In this document: in pieces, positions 1 through 11,095 of the stretch | How positions within the stretch are numbered: position 1 is the first letter of the stretch | Layout of the letters: each line of letters begins with the position of its first letter | NCBI RefSeq assembly: GCF_024713975.1 | Contig: NC_091104.1 | Location: 15,271,580 to 15,335,579, forward strand | Source of the DNA: Paralichthys olivaceus | Lineage: Eukaryota; Chordata; Actinopteri; Pleuronectiformes; Paralichthyidae | Reading direction: 5' to 3' | DNA length: 64,000 nucleotides | Translations under genes and position numbers: made by a program | Notes under the pieces: model-generated | Seen by the model: only the letters and a program-made list of their open reading frames with translations | Databases searched by the model: none | What the model was told of the DNA's origin: nothing

Positions 1-149
1 CACTGCATTTATATTCATAGGCCTCAGTATTTATGAGAAGGTGTTAGCACTGGCGACTTTAGCATCAACAAACCACATGCAACTCTAAGATCCTGAAATT
101 GGAAAAGATTTGTTGATCTAGATCTGGATGACACAGGAGCAGTATGGAG

Positions 150-300
150 GCATTTTATGTTTTTTCAGTTTCTGGTCACCATTTACTTCAGTTGCATTGG
201 ATGTGGCTCAAACGCTTCACCCACCCCTCCATCGGCATAGTGGTGAGTAGATAATGAGTTTATTTCATTTAACCCTAACCCATGTGAACTATCCCTTTAA
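150..300 (+). repeat. Dispersed teleost repeat, copy 1
   Basis: The block contains a 'caccatttacttcagttg' core, then 'aaacgcttcaccc', and ends in 'gtgaactatccctttaa'. This is the layout of a non-coding repeat that I recognise from many teleost genomes. A second, more diverged copy with the same core lies near 25.1-25.2 kb in the same orientation, which supports dispersal. The class (MITE or SINE) cannot be decided by eye. Confidence 0.55.
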
Positions 301-1553
301 GCTGCTGGCTCCAGCTACATATTTACTGTGCAGACATGAAAGTGTCAATCTAATCCTCAACAAGAAAGTAAACTAGTAGTTTAGTGTGCTCCTGCTTTTT
401 TGTCAAGGAAACCTGAGCCTTGATGCACCTCCATGCATATTTCATTAAAATAACCCAGTCTTTTTTGGCTGCCATTCAGCATGAATGTCAACTCTCTCAT
501 GGTTCGGCGACCACAATCGAGAGCAGCCTCTTAAAAAAAAATGGTATCAAATGACAGGGATTCTGTCTAAACTGTGACTAAGGGGTCTAAGCTGTTCCAG
601 CTCAGCCACGGGTGAGGAATTATAGTCCTTTCAGGTCGCAATAACTCCAAGCTACCAACTCTATACAAACCTACTTATTGTTACTGACACTCTCCTAACT
701 TTTTCATGAGATGGATTTATGATTTATGACACAGGCAGAAAAAAACCCCACATTCAATCTCATCAGCACACGTGAAGAAAATATGAAATTCCATTTACAG
801 ACTTAAAAAAAAGGATGAGAGTGAAGGTAACTGGCTGCATGTCTCCATCAGTCTGTGTTGACAGAGCCGCTGAGGAGCCACTTGGTTACTTTGAAGTTGA
901 CTTTCTTTATATCAAACCTCACCACAGTGTCCAGCCACAATAACCGTAGTCTACAATTATTGAATCCAGACTGTCCGCTATTCACTATTGAAGTCACTCC
1001 CTTACTGTAATTTTTAATTATGCAAATTAAATAGGTGAATTCCCTTGGTGATGGAAGTTGTCTGCGCATTTTTTAATCATCTGCTGTCTAAATAATCAAA
1101 TCAAATGCATCAAAGGCGCTTTAAAAAAAATTTTGCAGACAGTAGCTCAAGGACATCATTTCAGGAAATGTAGTTTGTGGTTGAGCCTTGCACAACACCT
1201 CGTCAACTGGAATAGTAAAAGTAAAAGTATTTATAATTAGAATACCATCGCAAAGGATGTGTATAAAGGGTAATGCAGTCATATGTGTTCATGTTGCTCT
1301 TGAAATGAGGCAGGAGACCGAGACATGAAAGAGGAGAAAGCATGAAAAATATTAAATTGCTATAATTGGATGTGGATGTATATAGAAGAATCTCAAATTG
1401 TATTTTTTTTTATGCTGACCCAGTGATTTTGGCCCGAGAACAGAGTTGTGATGAAGCACAATGTGAAGGGAAAGTGCCTTCACCTTTACTGCAGGACATT
1501 TGGTAAGCAGGTTCCTTTAGACACAAACAGGAAAACACAAAAGCTGTCTGGCA

Positions 1554-1556
<3 letters not shown>

Positions 1557-1605
<49 letters not shown>
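1557..1605. repeat. (GT)n microsatellite
   Basis: About 24 uninterrupted GT units within the kif26a intron. It is a simple repeat, probably length-polymorphic. Confidence 0.97.
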
Positions 1606-1607
<2 letters not shown>

Positions 1608-3237
1608 AACAGTGAACTTTCCCTCCACTAGACTTCATGTATGAAAGCACATTCTCTCAACCCAAACAGTCTTCCTTGAATTTTTATCTACTCGCTACTA
1701 CTACTGTATTCAAACAATAAGTTGACGGGCAGTGTGAGGGGGGAGAGGGATGTCTGGGGACCAAGCCGACTTCCTCTTCATTAAAAAAAAAGAAGTCTGG
1801 CGGATGGGGAGGGAGGGGAAGTACGACCTCGGGTAAACAGTCTCCGCTTTTTTTCCCATGACAAACGCAGACACAACACTGGCCGGACCCTTGCAGGTAT
1901 AGCATGATCCCAGACACATCCAGCGGGCCACCTGAGTCCCCGCTTGACCTTGTTCACTCTGCAGAGGAAGCAATTTGGAAACGATCGCCCACAACTGCAT
2001 TCATCCTATGAAGCCTAACAGGTGAGCAGCCGAAACTCACACAAAGACAATGGGTTTATTATCCCCCAGCTGGAGGAGACCATACCATAACCCTGGGACA
2101 ATAACAGCCACCCCAGAATTAAGGCTCAATTTAGCCATCAACAAGTGTGAGGTAGGGGAGGGAAAGGGGGCCGCTCTCCTCTCTTTCTCCAACACTGAGC
2201 ACCTGGTGAAGGCCACAAAGTACTGCTGGAGGGTCCCACACTAAAAAGGGGAGGTCGGTTCTCATGGCAGATAATAGCAGCTAAGGGGAGGCTTAATGTG
2301 TTCCCGGGGTGGACTTACCTGATACCTGAATATAGATCTGATATGCTCGGAACAAAGATTAGACCACACATACAGAAGTCTCAAACGCAGAGACCCAGGT
2401 GCTTCAGAAATGCCCCCTTGTCCCTGATATGTACCTGTTCTTGTACCAAAGTCAGGTGCCGTAGGGTTTGGGGGGAACCTTGGAGAGCTGTAATCCAATC
2501 TGAAGTGGAGACTCTCTAAAATGGGACAACAAAGGAGGACCGACCCCAGGGCAGACCCAGACCTCGCCACAACAACAGCAGGTCTGAGGGCCTATATTTA
2601 ACAGCGGTGGGAATTGTTGGAGCAGCCGCACAGGAACACTTTCAATGCACAGCGAAGGTCGACTGGGACTGGACTTCCTCCACAGTCTCCCAACGTAAGC
2701 CGCTAGCCTCATTTTCAAGCCCCCCCTCCTCCCTCCTCCCTCGACCACCGACGCCCACACACCCCACCCCACCCCCACACCCAACAGCAAAAATAAAGAG
2801 ATAAGCATTGTTTGGCCAAACAATGGGCCACTTTCAAAGTCCCAAAAGCTTCCATTTTCACATCCAAGGCCAGCATTTGAAGTTGAGTATGGCAATAAAC
2901 AACTTTTGCAAGTGGATGGCGAGAGGTTTCTGGGTTGGAAACAATCAGGTGGATGTTCATGGATGGAAAGGTCAACGTTAAGAGCAGGTGCAGGTGGGTG
3001 AGAGAAGCCTGAAGACACAAGCAGCTCTACAGAAATGCTCCATCAGAAGAGTCAACAGTGACTTTAACTTTCCCACCTGTTGACTTTCTTGACTATTTCA
3101 TCAATAAATACTGTAGAACCACGAGGCTCCTCGTGTGATCTCAGTATTTCAAACTGTAAGGTCTCAGGAAATGCAAATAAAAGTTGGGTTTTCAGATAGG
3201 GATTGGCCTGAAAGGAAGAAAAAAATATTTCACCAAC

Positions 3238-3759
3238 CTTCAGTGAGTTCTGGTCAGCCAGTGCCAGCGCTTGCCGCCTCAGCTCAGACACTTTCTTCTC
3301 ACACTGCGGGCAGAAGCCTCCCTTCTCCTCCGACTCGCTGATGGAAACCGACCCGGCGCCCTCGGGGGGAGGCCGGCTGCTGCACCGCGCGTCCTCCGCA
3401 GAGTGAAGCCTTTTCCTGGGGGTGACTGGGGACTCTCCACTCGGACATCCCTCCACCTTACAGCATGAACGGGTGAAAAGAAAGTTTGGTCATTAACAAC
3501 TACTACTCGGGTTGAAAGAACAGGGCCGCGTGTTGCTTCCTGGGTAGAAATTGTTTGTTTGCGTCTTGACAACCTGTCTGAGCACCTGTCCAAGAGCGCA
3601 CCGCACAGATTGTGGTTTTTTAAAGTTTGGAAACCAGCATGAGAAGCAAATCACCCTTCTTTTTTTTTTACACTCAATCACGTGTAAGACACTTACAGAG
3701 AACATGCGGTTGCTGGTGTCGCCTCCATCAGGAGCTGCGTTGCCCCCAAACGAGCTCAT
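3238..3759 (-). CDS. kif26a: Kinesin family member 26A, N-terminal exons (partial)
   Basis: Two coding exons are visible: 3759-3697 (21 codons, starting MSSFGGNAAPDGG) and 3456-3238 (73 codons). Both junctions are phase 0 (donor TCT|gtaagt, acceptor taag|GTG, donor AAG|gttggt), giving 94 residues. An in-frame TGA lies 15 nt before the ATG, which supports the start. The diagnostic block is FCPQCEKKVSELRRQALALA (residues ~68-87), like the CxxC...L+RQAL segment near the N-terminus of the KIF26 family. KIF26A is an atypical, ATPase-deficient kinesin that binds microtubules and, in mammals, dampens GRB2-linked GDNF-RET signalling during enteric neuron development (established knowledge). The motor domain lies outside the window. 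KIF26B shares this motif; the neighbouring mir203 and aspg, syntenic with human KIF26A, favour KIF26A. Confidence 0.8.
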
Positions 3760-4095
3760 TTCTCCTCCAGATCAAGGTCGTACCTTCGGGGGGGAACTCA
3801 AAGGTTTCGCCGGTGAAAAACGCGACGCGGAGCCATAGGCTGGATGGACCGAGGACCTGACTGAAGGTTACCGGTCATCTGTCAGACTGTGCTGGGAGCA
3901 GGAGCTGCTGGTCGAAGGCGACTGGAGAGTGTGTGATAAGTTTGCGCGCAGCGGAGGAGTTTTTTTTGGCACAGGAGAGAAGTCAGCGGTGCGGGGAGAG
4001 GAGGAGGTGTTACTGGAGGAATGGGAGGGCTGCAGCTGAGGGAAACTTTCCTGCGCACGGTGGTGGGACTACATGAGGGTTCAGAGTTGTTGTTT
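3760..4095 (-). promoter_or_regulatory. Probable kif26a 5' UTR and promoter region
   Basis: GC-rich DNA directly upstream of the kif26a start, with several CpGs and purine-rich GGAGGAG runs. No TATA box is evident. The transcription start cannot be placed from sequence alone. This is inference from position and composition. Confidence 0.4.
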
Positions 4096-5959
4096 TGCCA
4101 TGGATCAGTCTGAATAAGTAATGTAGTGCATTATGATAGAGTGTATTTCACATTAAATATACTTTTCTACACATTTCCTCCAGGAAAATCTAGTTTCACA
4201 CTATCTGACAATAGCCAAACCAATTTCTGCATCAGCTTTACCAAGCTCTTCAATGGAGCTGTGATGTTTACACTTCATCAAATGGAAACATCAGCTGTGG
4301 CTTGTGCGTAATTGTTTTGCACATTCCCCAAAATTCAGCCTGAAAGGTCTAATTTTTGGATTCCCACTAGGAATTAATGTTCTGTGGGTCTGAACATAAA
4401 CTCATCATACTCCCTGACATTTCCCGAACATTGTTTTGCATCAATGTGATGAAGATGATTAGATTGAGATCATTTAAATTCTATTAATTTTATTATCAGA
4501 ATTGGACATATCAGTTTACCTTGTAGAGAATTCAACAGTTTCAGTTTCAGGGCACATCAGCAACTGTTGCAGCACTGCCCCTTGTGGTTGTTAGTGGGAC
4601 TCTAGCACCATCCTCTGGCGAAACCACGGAATAGCACCTCCCTAAGTGGAAGGGTGCATGGAGGTACTCAGGTTAAATATTTAATTTGGTAAACTTTGAA
4701 TATTTCATGCGGATGATGTAAGCGACAGTGGCCACATGCGCTCCTGCTCTTGGCATCAGAGACGGGTTTGTCTCTCTCCCCTGCCCTGAATCGACCTAGT
4801 TTAGGGAAACCCACTTCAGGTTTAACTAAATTATGGACAAGGATGTTAAAGGAGTGAATTAAAAAGTCCACAAGATCCAAAAAGATGATAAATTCTCATT
4901 TAAAAGCAGTTTTTAAGGTGGGCTCAAAACAATCTTGATCCAAAAAAAAAGATGTATTTAAGATATGCAACGATCAACAAATGAACGAAAAAGATCACAA
5001 TTAAATAATAATCAAATAGTTCAAAACGTGTTTTCGCTTATATATACATTTATACTGCTTAATTAATTTCAGTTTCTGTCTTAATAACCCGATTTCTGGC
5101 CCATTTGCCTTTATGATGCATTTTGGCCAAATCCCAGCAAACATAAAAAAAAGTTTAGACTCTTCAATCCGCTTCAAATTGTTGCAGAAGTGTTGAATGC
5201 GTCAGATAAAAGATGAGTGAAATGAAGGGATGAAGTTTTAGATGAGAAGAAGAGATGGAGGATGCTGCACGGTGCGCCTCCAGGTCCTGAGCACCGGACA
5301 GGAGCCGTCAAACGCGCGTCATTTGTCGGACTTGTCACTGTTTCCCACTGATTTTACATTTACGCATGAGCTCATCCTTTGGAAAAGACGTGTTTCAACG
5401 ATCTCCGTGTTCTTACCTTTGTTTTTCTCTTCAGCAGGTGACTCGTAAATCCAAATATGATGTCGGAGTCAACGAAGATGGTCCCCAGGTCGATGACGCC
5501 GGGGTTGGGCTTCCCAGCTCCGAGGGAGCCAGGCGAGTTTGGCAAAGCCATGTGGGGTGCGCGTGTAGCCTAAGAGAAAAATATATTCCACTCCACAGGA
5601 AACCTATCTGAGCTGTACATCCATCTATCTCATATCTGTCGCGCCCTCCGACGAAAAGATCCGCAAGGCTTTTTAATCCGGACATCCAGTGAGATCACGG
5701 TGCGCGCTCGCACGTGTGCGTAAAACAACCCCTCAGGTTTCCAGCGGAGCGGAGCGCGGAGACAATGCAGCGATACAATCCATCCGTGCGCGCAGACAGC
5801 TTTACATCCACTCACACACTTGTTTCATGAAAGCCACTATGCATGGTGCAGGTCATGCTCTGATGTCTGCTGCAGGAGGCGCACCTTGTGCATCTGCTGC
5901 TTTCTCCCCTCTAGCCTCTCTCTCTTCTCCCCCCTCTCCCTCTCAGTCACTCATCCCCT

Positions 5960-5990
5960 CTCCCTCCCTCTCTCTCTCTCTCTCTCTCCT
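5960..5990. repeat. (CT)n pyrimidine tract
   Basis: Short CT microsatellite inside a longer, T- and C-only-like stretch from about 5.90 kb. Confidence 0.85.
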
Positions 5991-6899
5991 CAGCCCCCCT
6001 GTCAGCCTGTGATGACCTGCTCTCCCACCCGATTTGCTGGCAAGAAGATAACGCAACAAAACACAATGACAACCCAGGCAATATATATAACGACAGCGTC
6101 CCTGTAATATTCACACTGTGTGCGTGTGTGCACGGTAATGACCTCATCATGGCTTACTTTATGGTATCCCTGCCTCCTATGTAAAATTCCTGGGTGTATT
6201 TATTGCACTGTATTTTGCACAAGGGAATATCAGACAGCTGAGAGACACTTGATGTCTTATTTCTGCAACAGGGATGAGGCCTCTCCAATCAAATTAAACT
6301 GACTTCATTCGGATTGATTTTAATCTACTTTATTGCAGCAGGTTCCAGGAAAATCTAGTCAAACTAAATTTGACTTTTGAAACAATCATCCAACATTGAA
6401 CAAAATCCCATGTGTGACACCGGAGAAACGTGATGATTGAAGATGTTTGTGCCGCTCAATAATTCAACTGTTGTGGGGGATTCAGTCAGTGAGATCTCAT
6501 CAGTCTGGTCATTGAGGAGCCGTCACCATTTCCAGCAGGCTGAGGCTAATTATGCCATATTGACTGGTCGAGACCAGCAGGTATATTGTGCAAGATTCAG
6601 GAGAACCATCAGTTTGATAATGGCAGAACTAAAGAAAACCATTTGATGATGTTATCAGTGTTAAAAGTTGGTCTGGCTCTGAGTCCACAGAGCATTTTGT
6701 CTCCTCAGTTTTAATTCATGGAGTTGAACCAGTTTCTCCTGAAGCTGAGCAGCAGACTGATGAGGTGATGTCATCCATGTGGGACTGCACGTCGTCACAC
6801 TGTGGACTCATTGACTCAGTGGTGATGAGATTTTACTGAGACAAATGTTTCTGTTCTGATTCAAATGATTTTAAAAAGTGACAGCGCAAACGACAAACA

Positions 6900-7050
6900 G
6901 TATGTATGAACTATACTATACCATGCCACAATGCACTTACCATACTATGCTATACTATACTATACTGCACCAAATCACACTGTACTGTACCGCACTGTAT
7001 TATACTACACTATACTAAACTAAACTATACTATATTATACTTTGTATGAA
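6900..7050. repeat. Degenerate TACTATAC-type tandem array
   Basis: About 150 bp is built from variants of a 5-6 nt 'actat/actgt' unit (actatactatacc, actatgctatactatac, ctatactaaac). The unit drifts along the array, so it is an old, decaying microsatellite rather than a functional element. Confidence 0.75.
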
Positions 7051-7069
7051 CTACAGTATGAACCAGCAC

Positions 7070-7260
7070 TCTCTAGAGCATGTACCTCTGCCAGGGCCTA
7101 ACAGTCTCCTTGTAGTCAATCTACCTGCATCAAATTTCATGCACTCATTGATTTCAGGTCCTTAAATTCCCATCATTTTTTAATATGGATTCATTGATAT
7201 TTCCCAGGGAATTTAGTGACAGTGTATAATCTGGATCCACACCGAAACTGAACCTCCTTG
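7070..7260. repeat. SINE-like dispersed repeat fragment
   Basis: Contains 'gcctaacagtctcctt' and 'aaatttcatgcactcat', phrases that recur in a common teleost dispersed repeat. A related piece with 'cctaacagtccc' occurs near 40.37 kb in this window. Boundaries are approximate. Confidence 0.4.
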
Positions 7261-8850
7261 ATGTAGGTAACCAGAGTTAAGTGCTCTTGGATTAAAGGGA
7301 TATTCCTGTGATTTACACTTGGAGGACTCCCAACAGAAAATAACTTTTTGTCCTCGGGCTTTTAAAAACACAAGCCTGTTTGTTAGTGCATTTCTGCAAA
7401 TGTTCAGTTTCCAAACCCAAAGAGGAATATCCCTCGATGACACCACATCATCATTGTAATGTCCTTCACGTTTTTTTAAAGAATCTGTCACCAAAGCCAT
7501 AGAAAAGTGTTGTCACAGTCTGACCTGTGGCTGCTGCTAATGAGGAGTGAAATCGATGGAGTGGCCCTTCAGCTGAACAAAGAGAGAAGCTGCAGGCGGA
7601 TTATACTCAGGGTGGATTCTCACTTTATTCATTTCACACTGTTGGTTTGGTTTAATCCGCTGAAGCCAAAACATTCTATTAGAAGTTAGACTCAAGAGAT
7701 TGTGTAATTCATCCAATCAGACGGGTGTTTTGCAAACTTTAAAGTTGCACGTCCTTGAGCCAGAAAGACACGTTTTTTTATTCTTCAGCGGGTCAGAGAC
7801 GATCATTTAAAAATAAGACAATGATGCTGTGACGCCTGAGCAGAGGGGGGTAAATAATAAATATTCTAGGCATGAATAAATTACTTTTGATCCCACAAAC
7901 ACCTCACACACCACGCACGTCACCACCACCCCCTCCCTGTCTCACTCATACACACAAGGACAGACACACACACACTTTTTTAAGATAGGGTGGAGGCAGA
8001 GGGGGTTGTCTTGTCAGTGTAGACCAATAATTACAATCCATAGTAAAGATGATTTACCACGTCCGTCACCCAGCACTTCCCACTGGAGAAGGCCTGGGTT
8101 GGGTTGGGTTGGGTCTCCCCCCCCACCCCTCCAGCCGCTGATGAAATTCGGAGGACGTGGATCCCCCTGGGACGAGCAAGTGCTGCTACATCTGCTGCCC
8201 TTGTGCACGTACAGGGAAATCGCTCAGGGCATCTCATTAATGCCTCTCCTGTGTCTTATCCTCGTGCGTGTGAGACCTCTGCAGCTTCTCCTCGTGCACG
8301 GACCAGGCTTTGTGAGAAACGTTTAGCAAATATTGATAGTTCTCTGTGCACGGAGGGAGATCAAAAGGAGAAAAGGAGAAGGGGGCTGTCTAAAAGAAGG
8401 AGAGAGGGGGGAGTAATCGGTGCACGGTGCTTCCATGAATGATTTACGCAGTATTAAGTAGCCTGTGCTCCTTGGAAAAATAGGGCATTTGGATTTACTT
8501 GTAGAGGCTTTGGGTCAAGTTTTCCCACCAAACTGAATGTAAAGTTTTAATGCAGGTCTTTAAAGTTTAACTGAGTCCACATTTAGACTTTGAAGTGGCT
8601 CAGTAGAGAACAAGAGACAATATTTGTCATAAATCAAGTTAAAAGCACAGATATTTTCCCCAAGTTTCACTATTTATCCTCATTGACTAAAGAACAGTCA
8701 GTGCTCTCCTCTGGTTTGAAGCACAGGATGTAAAATGGCAGCAGGCGCAATGATTTTCCAGAGATTTAAGTTTCAGTACTTTGGACAGCAACCGTCCCCA
8801 CAGACTTAAAATCCACCAGCCCACACAAACTCAACAGAGACAAATGGTTT

Positions 8851-8856
8851 TTTATT
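8851..8856 (-). terminator. Poly(A) signal AATAAA for pri-miR-203
   Basis: A canonical AATAAA on the minus strand about 290 nt after the hairpin. It would end a ~640-nt primary transcript. The assignment is by position. Confidence 0.5.
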
Positions 8857-9145
8857 GACTTGTTTTAATCAGTACCTCTGAACAGTAACAACAGTAAAAC
8901 AGAGAGAAAAAACAGCAGCGTTAGTGCATCAGCAGGGCTGTTAAAAATTTTGTGTGCATGCCAGCAGAATGAAATTACTGAAGCCTGATGATTTTTTACA
9001 ACCCCAACACAGTGGCTGGGATGTAGCAGTGCAACACAAGGGGGCACAATGAGAGAGGAAGACAGAGAGAACACAACTCACAGTTTGACATGAAATGATC
9101 AGAATCCGGCCTTCTCAGATGTTTTCCGACAGCAGCATTGGTCTG

Positions 9146-9219
9146 GCTGGTCAAGTGGTCCTAAACATTTCACAATTTTCTCTAAGAACTGTTGAACTGT
9201 TGAGAACCACTTAATCAGC
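9146..9219 (-). ncRNA. mir203: miR-203 precursor hairpin
   Basis: The minus strand carries both arms of miR-203. The 3p arm at 9173-9152 starts gtgaaatgtttagg and ends accacttg, with the seed TGAAATG. The 5p arm at 9211-9187 starts agtggttctcaacag. The arms pair along nearly their whole length around a short loop (about 9186-9174), and the stem is extended by gctg...cagc at the base. The mature 3p sequence is, as far as I recall, the same as vertebrate miR-203a-3p apart from possible 3'-end variation. This is one of the firmest calls in the window. Confidence 0.96.
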
Positions 9220-9492
9220 GAGACTACACAACATCCTCTGGGTAAAAAGTCCGTCTTCCACACTACTGCTGAAAAAACAGAAGCTGGAATTAGACTCTGA
9301 GATCATCTGGTGGTTACAACACAATAAACAAATCAACACAACAGGTTTCGCCGACACAACGCAACTTACTTGCAAGAGAATAAGTCCACAGGAAAACAAA
9401 CTTCGGCTCTTTGTCCTGAGTGCTCAACTGGAGAAGGAGAGTCTTCCTTGGTGCCATCTCAGCCCAGACTGAGTGACTGCAGAGTTCCAGCT

Positions 9493-9501
9493 CTTTATAT
9501 A
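9493..9501 (-). promoter_or_regulatory. TATA box of the mir203 gene
   Basis: The minus strand reads TATATAAAG, a near-perfect TATA box, about 275 nt upstream of the hairpin. An initiator would be expected near 9465-9472. It suggests a sharply regulated promoter, fitting a tissue-specific microRNA. Confidence 0.65.
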
Positions 9502-9990
9502 GTGTTTTGGGGCTAGGTTCATACAAGCCTCTCATTCAGTCAGGAATGAGACCCATGCTGGTCTAACCGGACGAGCTGGGTTCCACCAGCTCCACAAGAG
9601 CACGAAGGGACAGCCGCCCTCAAGACAAGAGACTTCAAATACCAGGCTGAAAAAGTCACATGGACGCGAGGAATTTTATGTCATCTCTGATTTCTGGTTT
9701 AAACTCTTCATTAATCTCAGTGTCAGATTTGTAGGAGCTAAAACTGATGAGTGTAAAACCAGCTCCAGTTTGTGTCTGATGTGTTTCTGCTGAAGGCCCA
9801 ATGAAGCAATCCAATTATTATTCTGAACCCATTTCTGTGGAGAACACAAAAGACCTACAGAAGCGGCCTTCCACCATTGGGCGGACGTGCACTTATTCAT
9901 ATAGAAAATCACAAAGTCAGAAACTGCTCAGAAATCTTTAGCCAGGATGTGAGTTTCATACAACAGGAGACGGTGATTTCACACAAGAGA

Positions 9991-9996
9991 TTTATT
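9991..9996 (-). terminator. Probable aspg poly(A) signal AATAAA
   Basis: Minus-strand AATAAA followed by a GT-containing stretch (tcttgtgtgaaatc). It lies about 1.1 kb past the aspg stop codon, and I saw no clearer signal nearer to the stop. The segment 9997-11095 would then be the 3' UTR. Confidence 0.5.
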
Positions 9997-11095
9997 TTCC
10001 ATTGGAGAAACACACAACTGCTTTACACATGCATTTTTTAAACGCACAAAATTGGGACAATAACAGCACCTTTCAAGTAATTCATAAGTATTTGCAACTT
10101 AAAGTCACATGTAATTTTCTTACATCAAAGCGTGAAAACAAAATAACATTGATTGGTTTAGATTAAATTATGTCAAATCAGAGAGCAGCACTGTTAAACA
10201 ACACTTACTTGTACAAAAAAACAAGTCATGTTTGTGGTCACACACACAAATAGAGGAGAAAATACAAGATAGAAAACAGAAACTGTCGTGGTTTGACGTT
10301 GGTGTCGATTAAATTTCTTCTTTTACATTTCAAAAGAGAGATGTGACTCTTCCAGCTAAACGATCGGCACGAGAAACAGGCTGGATGAGTCTGGAAGGTG
10401 ACAGCAGGTTTTTGTTATTCCTGTTTGAGCAGACGGAAGTGAGAATCTCAGCTTCGATACTCGAGAAAACACTTTAGACCCGAGTCAAGTGATACAGTTG
10501 GTTCATATTCCAGAAAACATATTTTCTATAAAGATATTTCCATCATCTTACTATAAAAATAAGCATAAAAATAAGATCTGTGAAGGTACCCTGTGCTTCT
10601 TAAATGTCATTTATACATTGCTGTAGAACAGTACGACAATACTCAATTAAGTAATGTGCCCTTTTTAACTTTGTTTGCCAAAAAATTAATTTCATCGTCA
10701 TCCTTCGCTGTTCATGGGAAGTTTCAGCGGTCTCCATGATAGAACAGCTCAGGTGAAGCTCTGAATTCCCTGACAGGTCGTAACAATAACTGAGTCTGTT
10801 GTTCATGGACGTAAACAAATAAAAAAGTTAAAACATTCAGAATGATAATACATTTCCTACGTACAGTATGTACGTACACACACTTATGGTTGCTCTTCCT
10901 GGACAATGGTTAACTGGCTTTCGTGTGAGCAGTGATTGGCTTTCAATGGCAAAAAGATCAATTCAAAAATAGACATTCAAAAGTGAGTGCAACTGTGACA
11001 TTCAGCAGGAGGGTGGACAGCGTGTGCAGGACGGCTCGGGGAAGGAAGTGGTAGCAAACGCAGGACGGCTTCCTGTCGGTTGAGGCAGCGTCCCC

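Larger units (their letters stand above)
1..3237 (-). other. kif26a intron 2 (partial), no gene seen
   Basis: This stretch lies downstream (minus sense) of the second kif26a coding exon and is read as the beginning of its second intron, which continues past the window edge. I see no exon-like block with good splice sites. It holds a dispersed repeat near 150-300, a (GT)n tract near 1.56-1.6 kb and a C-rich tract near 2.72-2.79 kb. Short open frames here lack any family resemblance. Confidence 0.6.
4096..8829. other. Intergenic between mir203 and kif26a, no gene seen
   Basis: No exon-like open frame with splice sites or family resemblance was found. The region holds a pyrimidine tract near 5.9-6.0 kb, a degenerate TACTATAC array near 6.9-7.05 kb, a repeat fragment near 7.07-7.26 kb and a short run of four GGGTT units near 8.10 kb. 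GC-rich patches near 5.24-5.85 and 8.0-8.45 kb could be regulatory or alternative upstream exons of kif26a, but nothing decides this. Confidence 0.5.
8830..9470 (-). ncRNA. mir203: Primary transcript of miR-203 (pri-miR-203)
   Basis: A compact RNA gene can be read on the minus strand: a TATA box at 9501-9493, an expected start near 9470, the miR-203 hairpin at 9219-9146, and AATAAA at 8856-8851. Inside it a good splice pair (donor A|gtaagttg after 9370; acceptor ttttttcag before 9268) would remove a 101-bp intron and leave the hairpin in the second exon. In mammals miR-203 is a skin-enriched microRNA that represses p63 and limits epidermal stemness (established knowledge). It lies between aspg and kif26a on the same strand, exactly as in human. 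The transcript ends are inferred from the signals; the hairpin itself is seen directly. Confidence 0.7.

Noticed and set aside
2452-3018. 188-codon minus-strand open frame beside kif26a
   Set aside because: Includes a translated C-rich microsatellite-like stretch and no KIF26-like sequence. It is in the intron.
8097-8117. GGGTT-type repeat as an interstitial telomere
   Set aside because: Only about four TTGGG units, not TTAGGG; too short and the wrong unit.
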